From assembly GCF_022848905.1 (NCBI RefSeq), contig NZ_JAFIRA010000014.1:1-64000 (forward strand): a stretch of 64,000 bases of DNA, written 5' to 3'. The notes under the pieces were generated by a model, which did no database searches, was not told the origin of the DNA, and was given only the letters and a program-made list of their open reading frames with translations. Each line of letters opens with the position of its first letter. Position 1 is the stretch's first letter. The position numbers and the translations under genes are program-made. The DNA is from Thermostichus vulcanus str. 'Rupite'. Lineage in GTDB: Bacteria; Cyanobacteriota; Cyanobacteriia; Thermostichales; Thermostichaceae. Positions 1-8,808 of this stretch are shown piece after piece.

Positions 1-63
1 TAACTCTACAAACTCTTGGATTTTGACTCCAGCAAGACCCAATAACTTATCAAGAGGAACCAA
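1..63 (-). CDS. Transposase N-terminus, partial (ISL3-like)
   Basis: A frame starting at TTG (61-63 on the minus strand) stays open for 21 codons to the window edge. It encodes a leucine- and glycine-rich start of the form PLDKLLGLAGVKIQEF. The pattern of a short helix, LLGLxGV, then a beta strand is typical of ISL3-family transposase N-termini. It lies about 60 bp inside the element end at 122, as expected for a single-ORF insertion sequence. No Shine-Dalgarno sequence is evident and the rest of the protein is not visible, so the call rests on the combination of terminal sequence, spacing and N-terminal pattern. Confidence 0.5.
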   Translation of the reverse strand, partial: MVPLDKLLGLAGVKIQEFVEL

Positions 64-122
64 TGTTCGTCATGGAACTCAGTATCTCATTATACTATCG
101 ACACCAAAATGTCAGGAGAGCC
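1..122 (-). mobile_element. Insertion sequence, left-end part (ISL3-like)
   Basis: The sequence changes character at position 122. Read on the minus strand, the element begins GGCTCTCCTGACATTTTGG, which looks like an ISL3-family terminal inverted repeat (GGCTCTT-type start with a TTTTGGTGT-like interior). About 60 bases further in, a transposase-like frame opens and runs off the window. The insertion lies inside a histidine kinase gene. The host bases just outside, positions 123-130 (GAACAGAT on the minus strand), are the candidate 8-bp target duplication. The other end and the second copy of the duplication are outside the window, so family and completeness cannot be proved here. Confidence 0.6.
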
Positions 123-2812
123 ATCTGTTCATGGGGGGGAGTGTACTTGATGGCGTTGTTGATTAATTCACTCAAAATTCGGTCAAGTAGGCATTTATCT
201 GTGGTAAGGGGGGGCAAGTCTGACGGAATCTGGCAGAACAGATTCAATTGGCGCTCTTGAGCACGCAACAGAAACCCCTCCAACAAAACCGGGATCCAAT
301 ATTGCAGGCGAACGTTAGCCAGTTCAATGTTTTGGCTACCGGATTCCAGCCGTTGCAAATCAAGGAGATTATTTACCAGCTCCAATTCTTTGGCCCATTC
401 ATTGTTTAAGATGCTGAAGTATTGAGTATGTGTATCCGGGATCCCTTTGAGTTCCATCATTTTCATCGCCATGCGCATAGAAGTAAGGGGGGTGCGCAAC
501 TCATGGGAAACCAGATTGAGAAAATCCTCTTTCATCTGATTCAGTTCAGTGAGTTTTTGTACCTGTTGCTGTAGTTCAGCATGGAGGCGGGCTTGACGGA
601 TCCCGATGGCACACTGGCTGGCCACCTGTTTGGCTAAGCGGATCTCGGCAGAGGTAAACTCCTGATCCTGTGAACGCATCAGTCGTAAAAAGCCCAGTAT
701 CTGTAGCTCATTTTCGATGGAACACACCACATTAACCGTCCGCGGCCAAGGTTCGCAGAGGCGACAAAAATACATCGTCTTCCCTTGTAGCAGTTGTGAG
801 AGAGAATCGAGATTCACCTCTAGCAGGGATCCCTGTAAATTCTCATCATAAACCGTATCTTCGTAAGCAACCTGATACGACAAAGATTCTGGCAAATCAA
901 CACCAAAGTTATGCAGTTGAGGAGGGTCAAAGAAGTTAATGTTACAGCAAGAGAGGTGAAAAACTTGCGCTAGCTCAGAAACGGTTGCTTGCAAAACATC
1001 TTCTTCGTTGAGACTAGAGCGAATCTCATCACTCAACCACCGCAGCAGTTGTTCGTGATTCACCAGTCTTTGGAGTTCTTGATTGCGCACCTGCACTTGG
1101 TATCGCAGTTCATCATTGGTTTCTCGCAGTTGCTGCACCAAATTAGATTGTTGAATAGCAATGCCCAGTTGATTGGCTATCTGACCCAGAAGTTGAACCT
1201 GCTGATCTGTCCAAGGATAGGTCTGATTCAGGAAAAAGAGGGAAAGTCCTCCCCAGGTTTCCGAGCCGATACGAATGGGGACAATCAACCAAGCGCCGGG
1301 ATAGCGTTCCGAGATCTTGACATTGACTGGATCAGACACGGTTGCAGTGTTGTCAATGCGGATGACCTGTCCCTGTTTCAATAAATTAGCAATGGGATTG
1401 TTCCGATCAGGGATTACCAGGTCTTCCTCTTCAATGACTTCTGTCAAGGGAGAATAGGCCGCTTGCCGACGCCAAATGCCTTCGGCGGGCAGATATTGGT
1501 TAATGGAAACTTGATCCACGGGAATGAGCTGGCCAATTCCGGTCGTGGTGGTGCGGAAAATATCCTGGATTTCAAGAGAGTCACGGATCGCTTGGGTGAT
1601 TTGATGGAGCAGTTGCGATTGGGCAAATTGTTCTTGAAGGGCCTGTTCTGCTTGTTTGCGGGCGGTGACATCCAAAATCATCGTGTCCCACAAGACATCG
1701 CCATTTTCAAGTTGCTGCGGTTGTCCTGCGGCTTCCAGCCATTTGAGTTGTCCAGAGGGGGTGCGAATTCGCCAGGCCCAGTGCCAAGGTTCTAAAGTTT
1801 GAGCAGATCTCACCACCGATTCGACCATGGCAGGGCGATCTTCTTCCAACACCATTTGCCACAGTGGACGGGCATCTTCCTGTACCGCTTGGGCCTCTAA
1901 TTCCCACAACTGAAAACAACCGGGACTCATGTAGGTGACTTGATCGGTTCCATCTGGATGCAGCACATATTGAAAGACAGCTCCAGGGATATTAGACACC
2001 AAGTTTTGAAACCGCGTTTCACTGTGTTTAAGGGCCCCTTCGACCTGTTTGCGCTCGCTGATATCCCGCGAAATACACAACAGCGACTCCAATGCCCCTG
2101 CCCCATTCCATTCTGGGGAAATGGTCATCTCAAAGGTGCGGATCCCTTTTAGGGTCTCTGTTTCAAACTCAATTGTTCTCCCCCGCCCGGTGGCAATCAC
2201 CGCTTCGGCTGCCGCCTCCCAAATTGTCACCATCGCTTCCGACAGTCCCACCTCGCGGCAGGTTTTGCCCATCATTTGTTCGGCAGGGATCCCGCTCAGT
2301 CGGTACAGTTCACCACTGACATAAAGATGGCGCAGGTTGAGATCAAAACGCTCGATCACATCGGGGGAGTTATCCAACAGTTGCTGAAAGGTTTGGGCCT
2401 GTTGCTGGGCCACTTGCCAACACACCTGCTGCAGCTGTTCCCGGCGGATGGCCCCCAACACCTGGCCGTTGGCATCCACAACCGGGCAAGAAGGGATCCC
2501 CTGTTGGCTCATCCAGATCAGCAGGTCTTCAGGGTTGCGGTAGGCCTCTAGTTGGACAGGCAGAACCCGCTCCCAAGCCAGATCCGCAGCAGTGATAGCC
2601 GGTGAACAGTGGGTCTGGAGCCATTGCCGATACAGTTGACTCTCCTGCAAAAATCCCCATTCACCGGAAGAGAATAGTAGGAAGGCGTAGTCGTGGGAGG
2701 ATTGCACAAACTGTTCGCGAATCCGCACCAAAGCATCAGAAGGATCAAACACAAGAATACAAGGATCAATGGCTTGCTCCAGCAGTGCCATTGCCTCAGA
2801 TGGCGAGATCAT
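95..2812 (-). pseudogene. CBS/PAS/GAF sensor histidine kinase, interrupted by an insertion sequence
   Basis: This is a large cytoplasmic sensor kinase without membrane segments. In order it has a CBS-like pair (about residues 10-130), two PAS modules (about 140-260 and 265-390, each ending in a PAC-like DIS/DVTxRKQ stretch), two GAF modules (about 400-560 and 600-760) and a HisKA domain with the phospho-acceptor His near residue 770 (SHELRTP). The ATP-binding domain starts normally with the N box (ELINNAIKYT, about 882-891), but the native frame ends a few residues later at position 122, where an insertion sequence begins. The last residues and the stop at 95 are element sequence. The G1/F/G2 boxes are missing, so the kinase cannot bind ATP as read. 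The remaining 3' part should lie beyond the element. The start is ATG at 2812. Confidence 0.85.
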
Positions 2813-2903
2813 GGAGTACCTTGGCCCGATTGCTTAATTCAGTTGTAACCTGACACAAACGGAATTCTGGTTATCCTTTGTGCTCCAGGTATTCAACGGG
2901 TGT

Positions 2904-3530
2904 TCAACGGGTTAACCGGGCAAATCTCACGGTCAGGATAACAGCAGCCACCGTCAGCCCTATCGCCAGCCCCCACCAGAGGCCAAATCCGCCCATCCCT
3001 ACGCCAAAACCCAGCCAGTAGCCAGTCGGCAAACCCACCCCCCAGTAGGCCAAAACCCCGATCAAAAACGGGATCCGCGTATCTTTTAACCCCCGCAACG
3101 CTCCCGCCGCGATCACCTGCCCCCCATCCACCCATTGAAAAACCGCCGCTACCCCCAGCATGAATACCGAACCGAGGGCCAATGCCGCCCATCCTGCCGC
3201 GCGAGTTCCAGGTCGGTTGGCCGCTCCCCACTGCTGCCCCACCTGCACCGTAGCCCCATAGGAAATGCCCCTAACCACCGCAAAGGCCACCGCTGCCGTT
3301 TGAATCGCCATTTGATGAGCCGCCAAAGGGGTTGTTCCCAAAGCCCCAGCCGCCAAGGTCTCTTCCCCCAGCCAACCCATCATCATGGCATCGATAAACG
3401 TGGTGGCGGTTTGGGCCATTTCAGCCGCTGCCAAGGGGGCCGATAAGCACCAACAGGCCCTTAAGGCCAGCAACCAATCGGAGCCGAACTCCTGAAGGAT
3501 CCCTGTGGGAGATTTAGGCGTCTTCTGCAC
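2904..3530 (-). pseudogene. MATE efflux transporter remnant with internal deletions
   Basis: The 208-residue frame aligns in pieces to NorM/MATE multidrug transporters, which normally have about 450 residues and 12 membrane helices. The N-terminal piece (helix 1, ending near LAAGALG, residue 65) is joined directly to a segment that in family members lies in the second half (LAAHQMA, then VGQQWGAANR). A further shorter gap follows before the conserved GALRGLKDTRIPFL motif (about 142-155) and the last helices. So two in-frame deletions seem to have removed most of both helix bundles while keeping the frame open. The start overlaps the ArsR-type gene by 17 bp, so it was probably co-transcribed from the regulator's promoter. 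Transport function is unlikely. An intact MATE gene lies at 59032-60444. Confidence 0.75.
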
Positions 3531-3861
3531 AGGGGGTCGCAGCTTCGGGAGGGTCCGCTTGCCCTAGTTGATCCAAAAAGTGCTGGAGGAGCTGAAAGCG
3601 AGGCGAATTAAGACTGTAGTAAATCCAACGTCCTTGCTGACGAGCATTGACCAGTTCCGCATCTCGCAAGGTTTTCAGGTGAAAGGACAGCTTCGACTGG
3701 CTGACTTCCAAAATTTCACACAGATCACAAACACACAATTCCCGACCCTGCAACAGTTGCAGCACCTGCAGGCGAATCGGATCCGAGAGGGCGTGAAACC
3801 CTCCTTGCAGCTGTTCAGAGGTCAGAGGGTGATCCGCGCGGTTAACCAGAAAAGAAACCAT
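3514..3861 (-). CDS. ArsR/SmtB-family transcriptional repressor
   Basis: This 115-residue winged-helix repressor has the full ArsR layout: ALSDPIRLQVLQLL, then the metal-site helix ELCVCDLCEIL, then the recognition helix QSKLSFHLKTLRDAELV and the wing GRWIYYSL. The three cysteines at residues 43, 45 and 48 match the As(III)/Sb(III) site of Escherichia coli-type ArsR (ELCVCDL), so arsenite or a similar soft metalloid is the likely inducer. It binds as a dimer to its own promoter in known relatives. The downstream overlapping gene is a damaged MATE transporter, and no arsenite pump or arsenate reductase is visible nearby, so its present targets must be elsewhere or only itself. The start is ATG at 3861. 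Confidence 0.88.
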   Translation of the reverse strand: MVSFLVNRADHPLTSEQLQGGFHALSDPIRLQVLQLLQGRELCVCDLCEILEVSQSKLSFHLKTLRDAELVNARQQGRWIYYSLNSPRFQLLQHFLDQLGQADPPEAATPCAEDA

Positions 3862-3969
3862 AACTCAAGGGCTTTTAGTCCCACCATCATAGGACAAGCC
3901 TTCAGGTCACGGGGACGAAGGGAGGTTATACTACAGAAGTAATACATACTGGTTCGGGAGGATCCCTTC

Positions 3970-4302
3970 ATGAGCACTGCTACCACACCCCGCATTCCCA
4001 CCACCGAAATGGAGGTGACCAGCATTCGACTGGAACGGGAACTTAAGGATCGGCTCAAGTTGCTGGCCGGGGATCAGGGCTATCAGGCCTTGGTACGGGA
4101 AATTCTTTGGAGCTACGTGCACCGTCATTCCGGAGACAGCCTTACCCTTAGCCCCGCCGATATTCAAGCCAGCTTCCCCGCCACGGCCCACCAAGCTCAG
4201 CGTTGTGCCCTCACTGGCCAACCCATTCAACCGCAGGATCCCATGTTGCTAGGGTGGACGACCGACGGAAAACTCGTCGCCCTTAGCCCCTCCAGTCTTT
4301 AA
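3970..4302 (+). CDS. Ribbon-helix-helix-like conserved cyanobacterial protein
   Basis: This 110-residue protein has an N-terminal segment VTSIRLERELKDRLKLLAG followed by YQALVREILWSYVHRH (about residues 17-55), which fits a CopG-type ribbon-helix-helix DNA-binding fold. The C-terminal part contains a CALTGQPI turn and LLGWTTDGKLVALS, resembling a small beta domain. There is a good Shine-Dalgarno sequence (GGGAGG, nine bases before the ATG). It reads away from the ArsR-type gene, and the 108 bp between them hold both promoters. No operon partner follows: the next gene is convergent across a hairpin. A role as a small DNA-binding regulator or antitoxin-like protein is possible, but no toxin is adjacent. 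Function unknown. Confidence 0.7.
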   Translation: MSTATTPRIPTTEMEVTSIRLERELKDRLKLLAGDQGYQALVREILWSYVHRHSGDSLTLSPADIQASFPATAHQAQRCALTGQPIQPQDPMLLGWTTDGKLVALSPSSL

Positions 4303-4309
4303 TCCCCTG

Positions 4310-4350
4310 TAGGGGATCCGAATCCACACCCAACTGCACCGGATCCCCTA
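4310..4350. terminator. Shared hairpin between convergent genes
   Basis: An exact 11-bp inverted repeat, TAGGGGATCCG and CGGATCCCCTA, separated by 19 bases, lies between two convergent genes. The right arm includes the stop codon of the minus-strand gene. Both arms contain the genome's GGATCC motif. There is no U-run on either side, so it may be a weak or Rho-assisted bidirectional terminator or a 3'-end stabiliser. Confidence 0.45.
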
Positions 4351-4623
4351 GGTGCCGCGAATTTCCCGATATTTTCTGGCCCGTTCTTCGGCGGGGTCTG
4401 GAGCCTGAGCCTTGGCAATGGCTTCCTCCAGTTGCACCATTACCGTTTCCGCTGGTTCTGTGGAACGGACAACGTAAAACATCATATTGACAGCTTCAGT
4501 GGAGGTCAGCTTCAAGGTTTCTTTGCCCTTGGGTACCAGGGCGATCTTGCCATCAGTGGTAGTAATGGCTGCATGGGATCCCTTGGCGAGAATTTCTCCC
4601 GCTTTTTCCAGAGTGACGAGCAT
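4348..4623 (-). CDS. Conserved hypothetical cyanobacterial protein (91 aa)
   Basis: The protein is small and soluble. It has an N-terminal helix (LVTLEKAGEILAKGSHAAITT), a beta-rich middle (GKIALVPKGKETLKLTSTEA) and a charged C-terminal helix ending KYREIRGT. No known catalytic motif, signal peptide or membrane segment is visible. The amphipathic start and regular length look like a genuine gene, and the codon use matches its neighbours. It is transcribed divergently from nothing and is followed by the hairpin at 4310-4350. It sits 87 bp downstream of the GGDEF/EAL gene end on the other side. I do not recognise the family well enough to name a function. Confidence 0.65.
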   Translation of the reverse strand: MLVTLEKAGEILAKGSHAAITTTDGKIALVPKGKETLKLTSTEAVNMMFYVVRSTEPAETVMVQLEEAIAKAQAPDPAEERARKYREIRGT

Positions 4624-4710
4624 ATCCGTGGCTTACGGAAGCAGAACTCCCTTTATCCTATCGGATGTCTTGGAAGAACAGGGCTAGCTCCATCTAGGCC
4701 ATTTGGCGGA

Positions 4711-7323
4711 TTATGCATGTTCACGCAATTGCTGCAAAAAATCTGTTGCCGTGACGGGACGCCCCAACAAAAAACCTTGCACCTCATCGCACTTCAGGTT
4801 TTGCAAAATATCCAATTGTGAGAGGGTCTCTACCCCTTCGGCGGCCACCCGCAAATCCAAGCTATGGCCCAGATCGATAATGGCAGCTACCACAGCAATA
4901 TCGCTCTTTTCGTAGCGGCTCAGGGGCACCATCGTCGTGTTCAAATCGCGGATGAAGGAGCGATCGATCTTGAGCTTGTGCAAGGGGAATCGCTTCAGGT
5001 AGCTGATGGATGAATAGCCGGTACCAAAATCGTCGATGGCCAACTTCACCCCCAGATGGTAAAGCCGGCGTAGAATCTCGAGAGTTTGTTCAAAATCTTT
5101 GGCAGCGGTGGTCTCGGTGATTTCCACTTCCAAAGCAGCAGCGGGCAGTTGGGTTTCTGCCAAGATACTTTTCAGCCGTGTCACCATATCCTGCTGTTGG
5201 AACTGTCGCATCGATAGATTAACCGCCACTGTAATCTCCGGCCAGCCTTGGGTACGCCAACGTTGAGCTTCGGCGCAGGCCCGCCGCAATACCCATTCCC
5301 CTAGGGGCAAGATCAACCCGGTTTCTTCCGCTAGGGGGATAAACTGCTCGGGTGAGAAAGACTCTGGGCTGGAGGGATCCCAGCGCACCAGAGCTTCTGC
5401 CCCGACAATTTTTTGCCCGTTGATATCCCATTGGGGCTGGTAGAGCACCTGCAGCTGATCTTGCTCAATGGCACGGCGCAGACGGCTTTCTAGGGTGAGG
5501 CGACCTAGGGCTTCTGGCTGAGGGTCGGAGTGATGAACCTGATAACTGTTGCGGGACTGGGCTTTGGCTCGATACATAGCGGCATCGGCATACTGCACCA
5601 GGCTATCTAGGTCGGTGGCATCCTGTGGGTAAAAACTGATGCCAATGCTGCCGCTGACGTACAGCTCATGGTTGTCAAGCAAAATCGGCTGATCAAAGGT
5701 ATCCAACAGAGACTGGGCCAAGTTGAGGGCCCGCTTGGGATTGTCCAGGTGGGTGAGGATAAAGGTAAACTCATCTCCCCCCATACGCGCCATCAAATCT
5801 CCGGCTGGAACCTGTTCTTGCAACCGTTTGGCAATGAGCTGGAGCACCCGATCCCCGGCACTGTGGCCCAGGCTATCGTTGATGGTTTTGAAATCGTCTA
5901 AATCCAAAAACAACACTGCCAAGGGATGGGGCTGCTGGAGGAACTCTTGCAAGCGGCGCTGAAATAGGCTGCGGTTGGGCAGTTGGGTTAGGGGGTCGTA
6001 GTGGGCCAAATGCTCCAGTCGGGCTTCTGCTTCTTTGCGCTCGCTGATATCGATGGCAATGCCAATCACCCCTTCCTGATTGGGCAGGAGATCCACCCGG
6101 CACTCATAAGTGATCCCGGCTACTTTGGCTTCATAGGCACAAGGGATCCCTTGTAGGGCCAGGCGATGATGCCGACTGTGCCAGCCCTCCTCGGATTCCC
6201 CGTACACTTCCGCTAGGGTTCTGCCCAGAGCCGCCTGTGGATCGATGCCAAACTGATGTAAGTTGGCCCCGGAAAAATAGGTGTAACGCAGCTCTCGATC
6301 CACCAACCAAATGACAGCAGGTATGTGGGACAAAATGGCATGGCGTAGGCTTTCACTTTTGCGCAGGGCCTCTTCTGCCCAACGGCGTTTGAACTGATCC
6401 AAAGCAACAGACTCTGGATTGAGGTTCGTGGGTAAGGGTTTATCCCCAGGCTGACGTAGAAAATCTGCCGGTAATTCCTCGGTTGCTTCGCCCTCATGTT
6501 GACTGAGATGACTGAGAAACAATTGCTCGGGCAACAGAATGTGCAACAACTCCTGTGGGCCTACCCATCCCATAACTTGCGCCCGGCGATTCACCACCAA
6601 CAGTTTCTGACTCGGCTCCTGCCGCAAGCATTCGTAGACCGACCCCAAATGTTCAGAAGCATCCAGAGGTGTTCCATAGGGGAGACAGTGGGTTTGGGCG
6701 GGTAAGGATTGCCAATTGGGAGTTTCTTGAGCAATCTGCAACACTTGCTCGGCCTGGATCCAACCGACGGGTGTTTGGCGCTGGGGATCCCATAGCAACA
6801 ACGATGTGACCCGATGGTGGACTAGCAACGACAACACTGCTCCCAGAGACAGATCTGCAGGTGCCTGTAGCTGCAAAGGCTGGATCCAGGGTTCCACTGA
6901 ATTGAGCTGTAGGAGTTTGGTTGGATTGAGGGCTTGCAATAGGCTATGGGGGGTGAGGATTCCTTTCAGGTGTCCTTTGGCATCCAAAACGGGTAAGGCT
7001 TCCGTTTGCTGTTGCGTCAAGAGGCGAGCGGCATCCAGTAAAAAACGCAGCTCCTGTTCGACGGCTCGCTTTGGCCAAGGGATCCCCTGCGGCTCTCTCC
7101 AAGTCAAATCCTGTACGCAGGTATGGGGTGGGATCCCTGAATGAAGCGCCTGTAGCAGATCCAACGCAGAGAGATATCCCAGGAGATGCTTGCCCCGTTC
7201 CACCCAGACAACGGCTGGAATCGCGGGATCCCTTTGGGCCGTGCAGCGAATGGCCTCTAGCACAGGAGTATCCGGCGCTACAGATAACCAACGGCGCAAA
7301 AGAGCAGTTCGCAGGAGTGGCAC
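4711..7323 (-). CDS. CBS-PAS-GGDEF-EAL protein (cyclic di-GMP turnover)
   Basis: This 870-residue soluble signalling protein combines sensor and output modules: CBS-like repeats over about residues 10-275, one PAS/PAC module (about 325-430), a GGDEF domain with an intact GGDEF at 515-519, and an EAL domain with EAL at 643-645 and DDFGTGYSS later on. Both catalytic signatures look complete, so it could make or degrade cyclic di-GMP depending on the sensor state. The RxxD inhibitory site expected just before GGDEF is absent (the sequence there is PAGDLMAR), so product inhibition is not expected. The CBS modules suggest adenine-nucleotide sensing. The start is GTG at 7323, without a clear Shine-Dalgarno. 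Repeats lie just upstream. The pilB-pilT-pilC cluster elsewhere in this window is one plausible process under such control. Confidence 0.9.
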   Translation of the reverse strand: MPLLRTALLRRWLSVAPDTPVLEAIRCTAQRDPAIPAVVWVERGKHLLGYLSALDLLQALHSGIPPHTCVQDLTWREPQGIPWPKRAVEQELRFLLDAARLLTQQQTEALPVLDAKGHLKGILTPHSLLQALNPTKLLQLNSVEPWIQPLQLQAPADLSLGAVLSLLVHHRVTSLLLWDPQRQTPVGWIQAEQVLQIAQETPNWQSLPAQTHCLPYGTPLDASEHLGSVYECLRQEPSQKLLVVNRRAQVMGWVGPQELLHILLPEQLFLSHLSQHEGEATEELPADFLRQPGDKPLPTNLNPESVALDQFKRRWAEEALRKSESLRHAILSHIPAVIWLVDRELRYTYFSGANLHQFGIDPQAALGRTLAEVYGESEEGWHSRHHRLALQGIPCAYEAKVAGITYECRVDLLPNQEGVIGIAIDISERKEAEARLEHLAHYDPLTQLPNRSLFQRRLQEFLQQPHPLAVLFLDLDDFKTINDSLGHSAGDRVLQLIAKRLQEQVPAGDLMARMGGDEFTFILTHLDNPKRALNLAQSLLDTFDQPILLDNHELYVSGSIGISFYPQDATDLDSLVQYADAAMYRAKAQSRNSYQVHHSDPQPEALGRLTLESRLRRAIEQDQLQVLYQPQWDINGQKIVGAEALVRWDPSSPESFSPEQFIPLAEETGLILPLGEWVLRRACAEAQRWRTQGWPEITVAVNLSMRQFQQQDMVTRLKSILAETQLPAAALEVEITETTAAKDFEQTLEILRRLYHLGVKLAIDDFGTGYSSISYLKRFPLHKLKIDRSFIRDLNTTMVPLSRYEKSDIAVVAAIIDLGHSLDLRVAAEGVETLSQLDILQNLKCDEVQGFLLGRPVTATDFLQQLREHA

Positions 7324-7364
7324 ACGCAGCAGAGAAGAATAAAGACGAATCCGCTAAGAACGGC

Positions 7365-7396
7365 GTGAAATAGGTGAATAGGTAGTGAAATAGGTA
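7365..7396. repeat. Triple direct repeat upstream of the GGDEF/EAL gene
   Basis: Three copies of an ATAGGT-centred element (TGAAATAGGT, GTGAATAGGT, GTGAAATAGGT) occur within 32 bp, 40-75 bp before the GTG start of the cyclic di-GMP gene. On the coding strand they read ACCTATTTCAC-like. The spacing of roughly one helical turn fits a regulator-binding array. No -10/-35 pair could be fixed. Confidence 0.4.
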
Positions 7397-7507
7397 ACGG
7401 GGAAGTCACGCAGCAAAGGCCAGATACATCAGATACACTACAGCCCCTTCACTTGTTTGCGCAACAGCGCTTGTGTCCCTTGCCCCTCTGGCTCAGGGAT
7501 AAGCCAG

Positions 7508-8608
7508 TCAGGGATCCCGACTTGATTCGCTATCCAGTGCTCCCCTTTGTTCAGCCAGCCAGGCGTGCAGGTAAGGAAACAACTTTTGATTGGCCCCTGG
7601 GAAGGGAAATTTTGAGAGTTCTGCCGGACGGACCCAACGGACTTCAGTACACTGCAGGGGACGGGCTTCCCCACTCAAATAGCGGCAGATGAAGGCAATC
7701 AAAGTAATAGTGAAATGGGTGTAGGCATGTTCAATGGTGGCCAGTTCCGTCACCACTTCAATATCGATACCGATTTCTTCTTTAACTTCCCGCACCACAC
7801 ATTCAGCCGCCGTTTCCCCCGGTTCAATTTTCCCCCCCGGAAACTCCCACAACCCGCTTAGCATCGAGGTTTCTAGTCGTTGGTCAATGAGGATTTCTTT
7901 TCCTCGCAAAACGATCGCCACGGCAATTTGCTTGTGGGGACGGCTAGGACGAGGCACAGACATAGGCAACTGGTGGTGTTGACCTCGATTGTAGGCGCTA
8001 CATTCCGCTTGCCAAGGACATTCTCCACAGCGCGGCTGTTTGGGGCGACAAACTGTTGCTCCCAAGTCCATGAGCGCTTGATTGAAACGCCGGGGCTGCA
8101 CGGGATCCAATACTTGTTCCGAAAGCTGCCACAAGAGGGGCAAACACTGGGCTGGAGGGTGTTGCAAAGCAACCAGACGCGCCAACACCCGCTTCACATT
8201 GCCATCCAGAATCGGCACAGGTTGATTAAAAGCAGCGCTGAGGATCCCGCCAGCGGTGGTCCGTCCAATCCCTGGTAACGCCAGAACCGTCTCCAGATCA
8301 GTGGGAAATGTGCCCTGCTGCTCCTGCATGAGGATCTGGGCGGCTTTGTGCAGGTTTAAGGCGCGTCGGTAGTAGCCCAAGCCCTCCCAAAGTTTGAGCA
8401 CCCGTTGTTGGGGAGCGGCAGCCAAGTCGGGGATCCGGGGCAACGCCTGCATCCAACGCTGGAAATAGGGGATCACCGTTGCCACCTGGGTCTGCTGCAA
8501 CATCACCTCTGAAACCCAAATCGCATAGGGATCCTGAGTGTGCCGCCAAGGGAGATCCCGACCATGGGCGCGGTACCAACGCCCCAAAGACTCCCGCAGT
8601 CGTTGCAA
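7508..8608 (-). CDS. mutY: A/G-specific adenine glycosylase with NUDIX-like C-terminal domain
   Basis: MutY removes adenine mispaired with 8-oxoguanine. The N-terminal helix-hairpin-helix GPD domain carries WVSEVMLQQTQVATV, the HhH loop LPGIGRTTAGGI, and the catalytic Asp region ILDGNVKRVLARL. The iron-sulfur cluster cysteines follow (CRPKQPRCGECPWQAEC). The C-terminal part is a NUDIX-type domain whose box GGKIEPGETAAECVVREVKEE is unusually well kept, so this could be a bifunctional MutY/MutT-like enzyme. I chose TTG at 8608 because GGGAGGA lies seven bases upstream and the protein then begins LQRLRESLGRWYRAHGRDLPW, as in the family. An ATG 93 bases upstream at 8701 has no Shine-Dalgarno and would overlap the small gene at 8671-8808 by 31 bp. 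Confidence 0.9.
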   Translation of the reverse strand: MQRLRESLGRWYRAHGRDLPWRHTQDPYAIWVSEVMLQQTQVATVIPYFQRWMQALPRIPDLAAAPQQRVLKLWEGLGYYRRALNLHKAAQILMQEQQGTFPTDLETVLALPGIGRTTAGGILSAAFNQPVPILDGNVKRVLARLVALQHPPAQCLPLLWQLSEQVLDPVQPRRFNQALMDLGATVCRPKQPRCGECPWQAECSAYNRGQHHQLPMSVPRPSRPHKQIAVAIVLRGKEILIDQRLETSMLSGLWEFPGGKIEPGETAAECVVREVKEEIGIDIEVVTELATIEHAYTHFTITLIAFICRYLSGEARPLQCTEVRWVRPAELSKFPFPGANQKLFPYLHAWLAEQRGALDSESSRDP

Positions 8609-8670
8609 AACCCCTTCCTCCCAAACAAGCTGGGAAAGTTCAGGTTCTGGGGCAAAAGTTCGCTGAGACT

Positions 8671-8808
8671 TCAAGCAGTGTAGGCGAAGTGCAGCGCCCA
8701 CCAGATTAAGGTCGAAACCACTCCGGCCACAATAACTGCCGAAATCAGAACAACAATCGGGCTATCCGCCCCGTTGAACTTCATGATGCCGCGATTATAG
8801 TCAGCCAT
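8671..8808 (-). CDS. Small single-helix membrane protein (45 aa)
   Basis: This short frame opens with ATG after a strong Shine-Dalgarno (GGGAGGAAACG). It encodes a polar start (MADYNRGIMKFNGADSP) followed by one hydrophobic helix (about residues 17-38) and a short tail, WWALHFAYTA. The layout, a conserved-looking polar N-terminus and one membrane span, resembles the small subunits of cyanobacterial photosynthetic complexes or their assembly modules, but I cannot assign it to a named one. It is the first gene of a minus-strand run and ends 62 bp before the preferred mutY start, so the two are probably co-transcribed. The strong ribosome site supports it as a real gene. Confidence 0.72.
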   Translation of the reverse strand: MADYNRGIMKFNGADSPIVVLISAVIVAGVVSTLIWWALHFAYTA

